DNA from: Orlajensenia flava
GTDB lineage: Bacteria > Actinomycetota > Actinomycetes > Actinomycetales > Microbacteriaceae
DNA: 64,000 bases
Assembly: GCF_004801905.1 (NCBI RefSeq)
Contig: NZ_SSSN01000003.1
Span: 434,001 to 498,000, forward strand
Direction of reading: 5' to 3'
The notes under the pieces are model-generated. The model searched no databases. It saw nothing but the letters and a program-made list of their open reading frames with translations, and had not been told where the DNA came from. Position 1 is the stretch's first letter; each line of letters opens with the position of its first letter. Positions 19,056 to 27,326 of this stretch are shown here, piece after piece. The position numbers were made by a program, and so were the translations under genes.

Positions 19056-21653
19056 ATGTCGAGCGCCCAGCCGGCCAACATCCCCGACAAGCCCGCCCTC
19101 GAGGGCCTCGAGGCCAAGTGGGGCGAGACCTGGGAGTCGCAGGGCACCCACCGCTTCGACCGATCGGGCGCCACCCGCGAGAGCATCTACTCGATCGACA
19201 CTCCCCCGCCCACCGCATCGGGATCGCTGCACATCGGCCACGTCTTCTCCTACACCCACACGGATGTCGTCGCCCGCTTCCAGCGCATGCGCGGTCGGCG
19301 CGTGTTCTATCCGATGGGCTGGGATGACAACGGGCTGCCCACCGAGCGACGCGTGCAGAACTACTACGGCGTGCGGTGCGATCCGTCGCTGCCCTACACG
19401 ACCGACTTCGTGCCTCCGTTCGAGGGCGGCGACGGCAAGAGCACCAAGGCCGCCGACCAGAAGCCCATCAGCCGGCGCAACTTCATCGAGCTGTGCGAGC
19501 GCCTGACGGCCGAGGACGAGGTGCAGTTCGAGAAGCTGTGGCGCTCGCTCGGGCTCTCGGTGGACTGGACTCAGACCTACCGCACAATCGGCCCCGAGGC
19601 GTTGTTCACCTCGCAGCTCGCGTTCCTCCGCAACGTCGAGCGTGGTGAGGCCTACCAGGCCATGGCACCCACCCTCTGGGACGTGACCTTCCGCACTGCC
19701 GTTGCCCAGGCCGAGCTCGAGGACCGCGACCAGCCCGCCGCCTACCACCGCGTGTCGTTCCACCAGCCCGACGGCGGAACGATCGAGATCGAGACCACCC
19801 GGCCCGAACTGCTCCCGGCCTGCGTGGCCCTCGTCGCCCACCCCGACGACGAGCGCTACAAGCCGCTGTTCGGCAGCACCGTGACGACCCCCGTCTTCGG
19901 CGTCGAGGTGCCGATCCTCGCGCACCACCTCGCCCAGCCCGACAAGGGCAGTGGCATCGCGATGATCTGCACGTTCGGCGATGTCACCGACGTCATCTGG
20001 TGGCGCGACCTGAACCTCCCCAACCGGGCGATCCTCGGCTTCGACGGGCGGGTGGCGACGGATGCCCCCGACGCCATCGCCTCCGAAGCGGGTCGGGAGG
20101 CGTTCGCCCAGCTCGCCGGCAAGACGGTCTTCTCCGCCAAGCAGACCATGGTCGAGTTGCTGCGCGCATCCGGAGACCTGATCGGCGAGCCCAAGAACAT
20201 CGTGCACCCGGTGAAGTTCTTCGAGAAGGGCGACAAGCCGCTCGAGGTCGTCTCGACGCGGCAGTGGTACATCGGCAATGGCGCGCGCGACGAGCAGCTG
20301 CGCGGTCGACTGATCGAGCACGGTCGGGAGCTCGACTGGCATCCCGACTTCATGCGCGTGCGCTACGAGAACTGGGTGAGCGGTCTCACCGGCGACTGGC
20401 TCATCTCGCGCCAGCGCTTCTTCGGCGTGCCCATCCCCGTCTGGTATCCGCTCGACGACGACGCCAACCCGCTGTTCGACCAGCCGATCCTGGCGACGCG
20501 CGAGCTGCTGCCGGTAGACCCGGCATCCGACGCCGCGCCCGGGTTCGACGAGAGCCAGCGCGGCCAGGCCGGCGGCTTCGTCGGCGAACAGGACGTGATG
20601 GACACCTGGGCGACCTCGTCGCTCACGCCGCAGCTGGCGGGCGGATGGGAACGCGACCCGGAGCTGTTCGACCTGGTCTATCCGTTCTCCCTGCGCCCCC
20701 AGGCGCAGGACATCATCCGCACCTGGCTGTTCTCGACGGTGCTCCGCAGCGAGCTCGAGCACGGTCGGCTGCCGTGGGCCGCGACGGCGGTCTCCGGTTT
20801 CATCGTCGACCCCGACCGCAAGAAGATGTCGAAGTCGAAGGGCAACGTCGTCACGCCCGCGGACATCCTCAATCAGCACGGATCCGACGCCGTGCGCTAC
20901 TGGGCAGCGTCCTCCCGCCTGGGCACGGACGCCGCGTTCGACCCGCAGAACCCGACCCAGATCAAGATCGGCCGACGCCTGGCCATCAAGATCCTCAACG
21001 CCGCGAAATTCATCCACGGCATCGGTTCGGCCGCCGACGGGAGCGACGAGGTCGGCAACCCGCTCGACCTCAGCATGCTCGCAACGCTCAGCGAGGTGGT
21101 TCGCCAGGCCACGATCGCGCTCGACTCGTACGACCATGCGCGGGCACTTGAGGTGACCGAGTCGTTCTTCTGGACCTTCTGCGACGACTACCTCGAACTG
21201 GTCAAGGAGCGGGCGTACAGCGGCGAGCCGAGCGACCGCGCCTCGGCGATCGGCGCACTGCACATCGCCCTGTCGACCCTTCTGCGGCTGTTCGCGCCGT
21301 TCGTGCCATTCGCGACGGAGGAGGCCTGGTCGTGGTCGCACGACGGCTCGGTGCACGTGGCCGGGTGGCCGAACGAGAACGAGCTTCCCGGCGTGGAGGA
21401 CGGCACGACCGCCGTACTCGACCTCGCCAGCCGCGCACTCACGGCCATCCGTCGGGCCAAGACGGATGCGAAGGTTTCTCAGCGCACCGGGGTGATTTCT
21501 GCTGTAATTACGGGTACCGACCAGCAGATCGCCCTGCTCGCGCAGGCGGCAGCTGATCTCAGGGCCGTGGGCCGCATCGCCGATCTCGGTTTCGCCGAGG
21601 GAGACGAGCTCACGGTCACGGACGTCGTCCTGGAGGCGGCACCGGAGAGTTAG
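19056..21653 (+). CDS. valS: Valyl-tRNA synthetase
   Basis: ValRS charges tRNA-Val and edits threonine. The 865-residue product has PPPTASGSLHIGHVFSYTHTD with HIGH at about 59-62, an editing domain with IEIETTRPELLPACVALVAHPDD, the KMSKS loop (DPDRKKMSKSKGNVV, about 588-592), and an anticodon-binding C-terminal part. Features such as FYPMGWDDNGLPTERRVQNYYGVRCD resemble the archaeal-like ValRS found in some actinobacteria; the C-terminal coiled coil of the E. coli type is not evident. The ATG at 19056 follows CGGAG. A TAAACT box at 18984-18989 is a candidate -10, giving a leader of about 60 nt. It leads into the GNAT gene 9 bp later. Confidence 0.95.
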   Translation: MSSAQPANIPDKPALEGLEAKWGETWESQGTHRFDRSGATRESIYSIDTPPPTASGSLHIGHVFSYTHTDVVARFQRMRGRRVFYPMGWDDNGLPTERRVQNYYGVRCDPSLPYTTDFVPPFEGGDGKSTKAADQKPISRRNFIELCERLTAEDEVQFEKLWRSLGLSVDWTQTYRTIGPEALFTSQLAFLRNVERGEAYQAMAPTLWDVTFRTAVAQAELEDRDQPAAYHRVSFHQPDGGTIEIETTRPELLPACVALVAHPDDERYKPLFGSTVTTPVFGVEVPILAHHLAQPDKGSGIAMICTFGDVTDVIWWRDLNLPNRAILGFDGRVATDAPDAIASEAGREAFAQLAGKTVFSAKQTMVELLRASGDLIGEPKNIVHPVKFFEKGDKPLEVVSTRQWYIGNGARDEQLRGRLIEHGRELDWHPDFMRVRYENWVSGLTGDWLISRQRFFGVPIPVWYPLDDDANPLFDQPILATRELLPVDPASDAAPGFDESQRGQAGGFVGEQDVMDTWATSSLTPQLAGGWERDPELFDLVYPFSLRPQAQDIIRTWLFSTVLRSELEHGRLPWAATAVSGFIVDPDRKKMSKSKGNVVTPADILNQHGSDAVRYWAASSRLGTDAAFDPQNPTQIKIGRRLAIKILNAAKFIHGIGSAADGSDEVGNPLDLSMLATLSEVVRQATIALDSYDHARALEVTESFFWTFCDDYLELVKERAYSGEPSDRASAIGALHIALSTLLRLFAPFVPFATEEAWSWSHDGSVHVAGWPNENELPGVEDGTTAVLDLASRALTAIRRAKTDAKVSQRTGVISAVITGTDQQIALLAQAAADLRAVGRIADLGFAEGDELTVTDVVLEAAPES

Positions 21654-21662
21654 GAGCGCGTC

Positions 21663-22112
21663 ATGGTCGTTCAGGTCCGTCCGCTGGTCGATCGAGACTT
21701 CTTTCCGTGGCTGGGACTCTGGGAGGGATACAGTGCCTTCTACGACTCGCCGGTGACGGATGAGAAGGCGCTGCGGGTCTGGACCTGGCTGATGGACAAG
21801 CAGCACGACCTGACCGGTTTCGTCGCGCACGACGGAGACGACCTTCTCGGGCTCGTGCACGTGCGCCAGTATCCGCGAACGCTCGACGGCGATCGCGCCC
21901 TGTTCCTCGACGACCTCTTCGTTGACCCCGACTCCCGCGAGCGCGGCGTGGGCGCTGCGCTCATCGAGCAGGCGAAGAGCTTCGCGCGCGAGAACGGGTT
22001 GAGCGTGATCAACTGGATCACGGCCGAGGACAACGACAACGCTCAACGCCTCTACGACTCGGTGGCCGAGCGCACCACGTGGGTGACCTACGAGACTCCG
22101 GCCATAGGCTGA
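21663..22112 (+). CDS. GNAT-family N-acetyltransferase
   Basis: The 149-residue product fits one GNAT domain. The acetyl-CoA-binding motif A is visible as LFLDDLFVDPDSRERGVGAALIEQAKSFARENG (key residues R-E-R-G-V-G-A, about 95-101), followed by the ITAEDNDNAQRLYDSV motif typical of the fold. GNAT enzymes acetylate amines from acetyl-CoA; the acceptor here is unknown. It starts 9 bp after valS and is followed 4 bp later by a small acidic protein, so the three are probably co-transcribed. A link to valS function is not implied. Confidence 0.88.
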   Translation: MVVQVRPLVDRDFFPWLGLWEGYSAFYDSPVTDEKALRVWTWLMDKQHDLTGFVAHDGDDLLGLVHVRQYPRTLDGDRALFLDDLFVDPDSRERGVGAALIEQAKSFARENGLSVINWITAEDNDNAQRLYDSVAERTTWVTYETPAIG

Positions 22113-22116
22113 TCGG

Positions 22117-22383
22117 ATGCAACTCGGAACCCGCTGGCCCTACCGATCGACCGAACGACCCACCGGACTGCCGGATGTCGTGCTGATGGCGGTCGATGCC
22201 GTCGAGACCGACGAGGAGCTCGTCCCCGACGCGACGGGTGAGTGGCGCTGGACGCTGACCTGGCTCGAGGGACGACCGGTCATCGAACTCGACGACGGAA
22301 CCGTCATCCGCTACAACGCCGAGGACGACGCAGCGACCATCACGCTCCCGGCCGCAGCCATCGACGACGAGGACGACTGGTAG
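22117..22383 (+). CDS. Small acidic conserved hypothetical protein
   Basis: This 88-residue protein starts MQLGTRWPYRSTERPTGLPD and is strongly acidic toward the end (NAEDDAATITLPAAAIDDEDDW). It has no signal peptide or membrane segment. Alternating hydrophobic residues (WTLTWLEGRPVIELDDGTVI) suggest a small beta-rich domain. It follows the GNAT gene by 4 bp and ends 16 bp before the convergent methyltransferase. I recall similar short proteins in Microbacteriaceae but cannot name a family. Confidence 0.72.
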   Translation: MQLGTRWPYRSTERPTGLPDVVLMAVDAVETDEELVPDATGEWRWTLTWLEGRPVIELDDGTVIRYNAEDDAATITLPAAAIDDEDDW

Positions 22384-22399
22384 GTCGCGCCGGAAGCGC

Positions 22400-23254
22400 T
22401 CAGCGGGACGGATCCGCCAGCGGCTTGCGGGCGATGACCTCCCCGTGCGGCATCTGCATCCATCCGTCGGGGTCTTCCTTCCAGTCGAGCCACGCACGCG
22501 AGATGGCGCGGAGCCCGTCGACGTCGGCCATACCGCCCTCGACGGCGTGCGCAGCGAAGGCGGACTCCGTCGCCCGCACCGACCAGGAGCTCCCCCACCA
22601 GTCCCGCTCGGCATCGGAGGCGAAGCACCAGACCGAGGCCGTGCACGCGACCTGCTCGAAACCGGCCGCACGCACCCAGGCCTTGAGCATCCGTCCCGCG
22701 TCGGGCTCGCCCTGGTCGTAGCGTGCCACCGCCTGGTAGGTGCTCATCCAGTCGGCCAGTCCCGGCAACGGGGGGAACCAGGTGACGCCGCCGTAGTCGA
22801 CGTCGCGGACGGCCAAGACGCCGCCGGGCTTCAGAACGCGGATGGCCTCGCGGAGCGCGTCGATGGGGCGCGCGAGGTGCTGCAGCACCTGGTGGGCGTG
22901 CACGACGTCGAACACCTCGTCCTCGAAGGGAAGGGCGTAGGCGTCGCCGACGACGAACTGGGCGTTCTCGGTCCCGGTGTCGGCGGCGTGGGCGGCGGCC
23001 TGCTCGACGATGCCCGACGCCGCGTCGACACCGACCACCCGTCCCGGCGACACCCGATCCGCGAGGTCGACCGAGATGGTGCCCGGCCCGCATCCGAGAT
23101 CGAGGACGACGTCGCCGCGCACGAGATGCGGGATGAGGTAGGCCGCCGAGTTGGCGACCGTCCGCCAGGTGTGCGAGCGCAGCACGCTCTCGTGATGACC
23201 GTGGGTGTACTGATCGCGGGGGGCGACCTCGTTCTGTTCCGGATCCATCGCCAT
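22400..23254 (-). CDS. Class I SAM-dependent methyltransferase
   Basis: The 284-residue product has the SAM-binding motif I VVLDLGCGPGTISVDLADRV (about residues 49-68), motif post-I GRVVGVDAASGIVEQA, and motif II-III FDVVHAHQVLQHLARP followed by LREAIRVLKPGGVLAVRDVD. This is the UbiE/type-11 pattern seen in quinone and small-molecule methyltransferases. The C-terminal 100 residues, rich in Trp (DWWGSSW, WLDWKEDPDGWMQMP), probably bind the substrate, which I cannot identify. It is a single gene on the minus strand, convergent with the small acidic gene and divergent from dcp by 40 bp. An alternative start is the ATG two codons in. Confidence 0.88.
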   Translation of the reverse strand: MAMDPEQNEVAPRDQYTHGHHESVLRSHTWRTVANSAAYLIPHLVRGDVVLDLGCGPGTISVDLADRVSPGRVVGVDAASGIVEQAAAHAADTGTENAQFVVGDAYALPFEDEVFDVVHAHQVLQHLARPIDALREAIRVLKPGGVLAVRDVDYGGVTWFPPLPGLADWMSTYQAVARYDQGEPDAGRMLKAWVRAAGFEQVACTASVWCFASDAERDWWGSSWSVRATESAFAAHAVEGGMADVDGLRAISRAWLDWKEDPDGWMQMPHGEVIARKPLADPSR

Positions 23255-23294
23255 GCCTCGAGCCTAGAACCCGCGGCATCAATAGGCTGAACGG

Positions 23295-25334
23295 ATGGCC
23301 TCTGCACGCAATCCGCTCCTGACCGAGAGCACCCTCCCGTTCCACCTGCCCCCGTTCGCCGAGATCCGAGAGGAGCACTACGGCGAGGCGTTCGCCATCG
23401 GCATGGCGGAGCAGCGCGAGGAGGTGGCCGCGATCAGCGCGAACCCGGATGCGCCGACGATCGAGAACACGCTCGTCGCCCTCGAACGCAGCGGGCGGGT
23501 GCTCGATCGCGTGGCGTCGGTGTTCTTCAACAAGGCATCGTCGGACAGCACGGCGTTCACCGATGACCTCGAACAGGACCTCGCGCCACTGCTCGCCGCC
23601 CACCACGACGCCATCACGTTGGACCCGGCGTTGTTCGCGAGGATCGACGACCTGTGGCGGCGCGTTGACGAACTCGACCTCGATGCCGAGACGCGCTACC
23701 TGCTCGAGCGCTATCACACCGAGTTCACCCTCGCCGGGGCCGGACTGGACGCCGAGCAGAAGCGGCGCCTCAGTGCCCTGAACGCGGAGCTCGCGACGCT
23801 GACCACCCGGTTCGAGAAGAACCTCCTCGCCGACACGAACGATCTCGCGGTGCACGTGCTCGATGTCTCCGAGCTGGACGGCGTGGAGGAAGGTCAACTC
23901 GCCGCCGCACGGGAGGCCGCGGCCGAGCGTGGGCTCGACGGCGGCTATCTCATCACCCTTCCGCTGTTCACCGGTCATCCGTTGCTCGCATCGCTCACCC
24001 GCCGGGACCTGCGCGAGCGCATCATGAAGGCATCGCGCTCGCGCGGCATCCGGGGAGGCGACCACGACAATCGCGACCTCGTGCTCGAGGTCACCCGTCT
24101 GCGGGCTCAGCGGGCGAGACTGCTGGGCTTCCGCGACCACGCGTCATCCGTCACCGCCGACGAGACCGCGCGTACCCCCGAGGCCGTCGCCGAGCTGCTC
24201 GGAAGGCTGGCGCCGGCCGCCGCGCGGAATGCCGCCGCCGAGAACGCCGCACTGCTGGGCGCGGCAGGCGAGGAGATCGACGAGGTGCGCTCATGGGACT
24301 GGGCCTTCTACGCCGAGCGCGTGCGTCAGGCCCGCTACGACGTCGACACCGCCGCGATGAAGCCGTACTTCGAGCTCGAGCGCGTGCTCCGTGACGGGGT
24401 GTTCCACGCGGCCGAACGACTCTACGGTGTGACCATCCGCGAGCGGGACGACCTCGTCGCCTACCATCCCGCCGCGCGCGTATTCGAGGTCACGGATGGC
24501 GACGGCACCCCGGTCGGCCTGTACATCGGCGACTTCTACATCCGCGACTCCAAGCGCGGCGGTGCATGGATGAACTCGCTCGTCTCGCAGTCGAGCCTGC
24601 TCGATGAGCCGGTCGTCGTGGTGAACAACCTCAACATCGGCAAGCCGCCAGCGGGAATGCCGACCCTGCTCACCGTCGACGAGACGGAGACGCTGTTCCA
24701 CGAGTTCGGGCACGCCCTTCATGGTCTCTTCGCCCGGGTGCGCTATCCGAGGTTCTCCGGCACCAACGTGTTCCGCGACTTCGTCGAGTTTCCCAGCCAG
24801 GCCAACGAGATGTGGATGCTGTGGCCGGAGGTCCTCGCCAACTACGCCGTGCACCACGAGACCGGCGAGCCGATGCCAGGCGACCTCGTCGAGCGACTCG
24901 AGGCGTCGTCGACGTGGGGACAGGGATTCGGCACGAGTGAGTACCTCGCGGCCGCCATGCTCGATCAGGCCTGGCACCGCATCACCGCCGATGACGAGGT
25001 GACGGATGTCGCCGCGTTCGAAGCGCGCGCGCTGGCGGAGGCGGGGCTCGCCGATGAGGCCGTCCCCCCGCGCTACGCCAGCACCTACTTCGCGCACACC
25101 TTCGCCGGCGGGTACGACGCGGGGTACTACTCCTACATCTGGAGCGAGGTGCTGGATGCCGACACCGTGGAGTGGTTCCGGGAGAACGGCGGACTCACAC
25201 GCGAGAACGGCGACCGTTTCCGTGCGCGCCTGCTCGGCGTCGGCGGGTCGAAGAACCCCCTCGAGGCGTACCGCGACTTCCGCGGGCGCGACGCCCGCAT
25301 CGAGCCGCTACTGGAACGCCGCGGCCTGAGTTGA
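23295..25334 (+). CDS. dcp: M3-family zinc peptidase, peptidyl-dipeptidase Dcp-like
   Basis: This 679-residue protein is a full-length M3 metallopeptidase. The zinc site HEFGH lies at about residues 469-473 (LFHEFGHALHGLF), and the third ligand glutamate is in FVEFPSQANEMW about 25 residues later. The C-terminal segment YASTYFAHTFAGGYDAGYYSYIWSEVLDADTVEWF matches Dcp and oligopeptidase A. Dcp removes dipeptides from peptide C-termini in the cytoplasm. No signal peptide is visible. It stands alone on the plus strand and is followed directly by the hairpin-repeat cluster. Confidence 0.93.
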   Translation: MASARNPLLTESTLPFHLPPFAEIREEHYGEAFAIGMAEQREEVAAISANPDAPTIENTLVALERSGRVLDRVASVFFNKASSDSTAFTDDLEQDLAPLLAAHHDAITLDPALFARIDDLWRRVDELDLDAETRYLLERYHTEFTLAGAGLDAEQKRRLSALNAELATLTTRFEKNLLADTNDLAVHVLDVSELDGVEEGQLAAAREAAAERGLDGGYLITLPLFTGHPLLASLTRRDLRERIMKASRSRGIRGGDHDNRDLVLEVTRLRAQRARLLGFRDHASSVTADETARTPEAVAELLGRLAPAAARNAAAENAALLGAAGEEIDEVRSWDWAFYAERVRQARYDVDTAAMKPYFELERVLRDGVFHAAERLYGVTIRERDDLVAYHPAARVFEVTDGDGTPVGLYIGDFYIRDSKRGGAWMNSLVSQSSLLDEPVVVVNNLNIGKPPAGMPTLLTVDETETLFHEFGHALHGLFARVRYPRFSGTNVFRDFVEFPSQANEMWMLWPEVLANYAVHHETGEPMPGDLVERLEASSTWGQGFGTSEYLAAAMLDQAWHRITADDEVTDVAAFEARALAEAGLADEAVPPRYASTYFAHTFAGGYDAGYYSYIWSEVLDADTVEWFRENGGLTRENGDRFRARLLGVGGSKNPLEAYRDFRGRDARIEPLLERRGLS

Positions 25335-25351
25335 CCGGTAGCTGCCCTACC

Positions 25352-25814
25352 TGCTGGTGAAAGCGAACGACGAAAGAGCCCGCGTATCGAAACCCGTCAC
25401 TCGCACGTGCGAGGGCCTCGATACGCGGAGCCGCTGCGCGCCTGCGCTACTCGACCGGCGGTGCCGCTGGTTGAGTAGCCCCGCGACGAAGGAGCAGGGC
25501 GTATCGAAACCTGCCTGTCGCACGTGCGAGAGTCTCGATACGCGGAGCCGCTTCGCGTCTGCGCTACTCGACCGGCAGCACCCGCTGGTTGAGTCGCCCC
25601 GCGAGCGCAGCGAGCAAGGCGTATCGAAACCCGCCGGTCGCACGTGCGAGGGTCTCGATACGCGGAGCCGCTGCGCGTCTGCGCTACTCGACCGGCAGCT
25701 CCGCTGGTTGAGTAGCCCGCGAGCGCAGCGAGCAGGCGTATCGAAACCAAGAACTCGCACGTGCGAGGGTCTCGATACGCGGAGCCGCTGCGCGTCTGCG
25801 CTACTCGACCAGCG
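25352..25814. repeat. Cluster of four large imperfect-palindrome repeats
   Basis: This 480-bp gene-free stretch between dcp and sufT holds four direct copies of one element: about 25352-25457 (left arm decayed), 25466-25577, 25584-25695 and 25703-25814. The period of the last three is 118-119 bp. Each copy is itself a long hairpin. An outer arm GGTTGAGTAG pairs with CTACTCGACC. An inner arm GCGTATCGAAACC pairs with GGTCTCGATACGC. The tip is the palindrome CGCACGTGCG. Copies differ in the side segments (GCGAGCGCAGCGAGC and variants). The last copy ends exactly at the sufT stop codon. Similar elements are scattered in Micrococcales genomes as I recall. It contains no gene. Confidence 0.9.
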
Positions 25815-26144
25815 TCAGATGGCGAAGCCCAGGGCGCGCATCTGGTCGCGACCGTCGTCGGTGATGCGCTCGGGGCCCCACGGCGGCATCCACACCCAGT
25901 TGATGCGGAAGGCCTCGACGATGCCGTCGAGCGCCTCGCCGGTCTGCTCCTCGAGCACGTCGGTGAGCGGGCAGCCAGCGCTGGTCAGGGTCATGTGGAT
26001 GACGAGAGCGTTGTTCTCGTCGTCCCACCCGAGGTCGTAGATGAGGCCGAGGTCCACGACGTTGACGCCGAGCTCGGGGTCCATCACGTCCTTGAGCGCC
26101 TCTTCGACCTGGTCGAAGAGTGCCGGAGCGAGAGTGGTGACCAT
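25815..26144 (-). CDS. sufT: MIP18/SufT-family iron-sulfur assembly factor
   Basis: This 109-residue protein is a single MIP18 (DUF59) domain: DPELGVNVVDLGLIYDLGWD, then MTLTSAGCPLTDVLEEQ with the conserved cysteine, and VWMPPWGPERITDDGRDQMRALG at the end. SufT helps mature iron-sulfur proteins in Actinobacteria and Firmicutes. It begins 4 bp after the sufC stop, so it is the last gene of the suf operon. The hairpin repeat cluster starts immediately at its stop codon, so the repeats lie in the 3' end of the suf message. Confidence 0.9.
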   Translation of the reverse strand: MVTTLAPALFDQVEEALKDVMDPELGVNVVDLGLIYDLGWDDENNALVIHMTLTSAGCPLTDVLEEQTGEALDGIVEAFRINWVWMPPWGPERITDDGRDQMRALGFAI

Positions 26145-26148
26145 GGTT

Positions 26149-26913
26149 CTAGCCTACGTTCGCCTCGGTGAGGTACCGGTCGTAGCCCTCGTCTTCAAGG
26201 CGATCGGCCAGCTCGCGCCCACCCTGCTCGGCGACTCGGCCGTCGACGAAGACGTGCACGAAGTCGGGCTGGATGTAGCGCAGGATGCGGGTGTAGTGCG
26301 TGATGAGCAGGATCCCGAGGCCGGTGTTGGCCTTGGCGCGGTTGACGCCCTCCGACACGATCTTGAGCGCGTCGACGTCGAGGCCGGAGTCCGTCTCGTC
26401 GAGCACCGCGAAACGCGGACGGAGGAGCTCGAGCTGCAAGATCTCATTGCGCTTCTTCTCACCGCCGGAGAAGCCCTCGTTCACGTTGCGCGCGGCGAAC
26501 GACGGGTCCATCCGCAGGCCTTCCATCGCCGCCTTGACGTCCTTGCCCCACGTGCGGATGGCCGGAGCCTCGCCGTCGATCGCGGTCTTGGCGGTGCGAA
26601 GGAAGTTGGTGTTGGTCACACCCGGGATCTCGACGGGGTACTGCATCGCGAGGAACAGCCCGGCGCGGGCGCGCTGGTCGACGCTCATGGCGAGCACCTC
26701 CTCGCCGTCGAGCAGGATGGAGCCGCCCTCGACGTGGTACTTGGGGTGGCCGGCGATCGTGTACGCCAGGGTGGACTTGCCCGAGCCGTTGGGGCCCATC
26801 ACCGCGTGGATCTCGCCCTCGTTGATGGTGAGGTCGACACCCTTGAGGATGTGTTTGGTTCCCTGGTCGGTCTCGACGCTGACGCGGAGGTCCTTGATCT
26901 CAAGAACGGACAT
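26149..26913 (-). CDS. sufC: Fe-S cluster assembly ATPase SufC
   Basis: SufC is the ABC-type ATPase of the SufBCD scaffold. The 254-residue product has Walker A GPNGSGKSTLAYTIAG, a Q-loop near YPVEIPGVTN, the signature FSGGEKKR, and Walker B FAVLDETDSGLDVDAL. The D-E-T-D-S-G-L-D form and EKKRNEILQ are typical of SufC and not of transport ATPases. I chose the ATG at 26913 (MSVLEIKDLRVSVETDQG). It follows the Rieske gene by 59 bp and is followed by sufT after 4 bp. Confidence 0.96.
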   Translation of the reverse strand: MSVLEIKDLRVSVETDQGTKHILKGVDLTINEGEIHAVMGPNGSGKSTLAYTIAGHPKYHVEGGSILLDGEEVLAMSVDQRARAGLFLAMQYPVEIPGVTNTNFLRTAKTAIDGEAPAIRTWGKDVKAAMEGLRMDPSFAARNVNEGFSGGEKKRNEILQLELLRPRFAVLDETDSGLDVDALKIVSEGVNRAKANTGLGILLITHYTRILRYIQPDFVHVFVDGRVAEQGGRELADRLEDEGYDRYLTEANVG

Positions 26914-26972
26914 GGATTCTCTATCTCTTTCGTTCGATCGGCGCGGCTGGCGCCGGAAGTTCGGTTGGCGGA

Positions 26973-27326
26973 TCAGACCGCTACGGTCACGGCGGGGTCG
27001 ACGAAGACGAAACCGTCCCGCACCTCCACCTGGAACACGGGCACCGGTTCGTAGGCCGGGAGCGTGAGGGGCTTGCCGGTGCGCAGAGAGAACTGCGAGC
27101 CGTGCGCCCAGCATTCGAGGGTGGGCCCATCGACGCTTCCGGCCGAGGCATCGTCCTCGACGAAACCCTCTGAGAGCGAGATGTCGCCGTGGGTGCAGGT
27201 GTCGCCGATGGCGAACACGTCGCCCGTGGCATCCTTCACGACGGCGATCGCAACACCGTCCACGACGAACCGCTTGGCCTCGTTCTCGGGGAGCTCATCG
27301 ACGGAGCAGAGCTGGGATGCGGGCAT
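26973..27326 (-). CDS. Rieske-type [2Fe-2S] ferredoxin
   Basis: This 117-residue soluble protein is one Rieske domain. The cluster ligands are Cys44 and His46 (CTHGDIS) and Cys72 and His75 (ECWAHGSQF). It looks like the small ferredoxin component of ring-hydroxylating dioxygenases, but no oxygenase gene is near. Its ATG overlaps the sufD stop by one base, so it is a true member of the suf operon between sufD and sufC. A role as electron donor or test client for cluster assembly is inference. The same gene order is, as I recall, common in Microbacteriaceae. Confidence 0.92.
   Translation of the reverse strand: MPASQLCSVDELPENEAKRFVVDGVAIAVVKDATGDVFAIGDTCTHGDISLSEGFVEDDASAGSVDGPTLECWAHGSQFSLRTGKPLTLPAYEPVPVFQVEVRDGFVFVDPAVTVAV

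Noticed and set aside
18819-22046. A 1075-codon minus-strand frame antisense to valS and GNAT
   Set aside because: It has no domain and valS on the other strand is certain.
25357-26040. Open frames reading through the hairpin repeats
   Set aside because: They are artefacts of the repeat and translate to repeated SKPV/TCEGLDTRSRC blocks on one strand.
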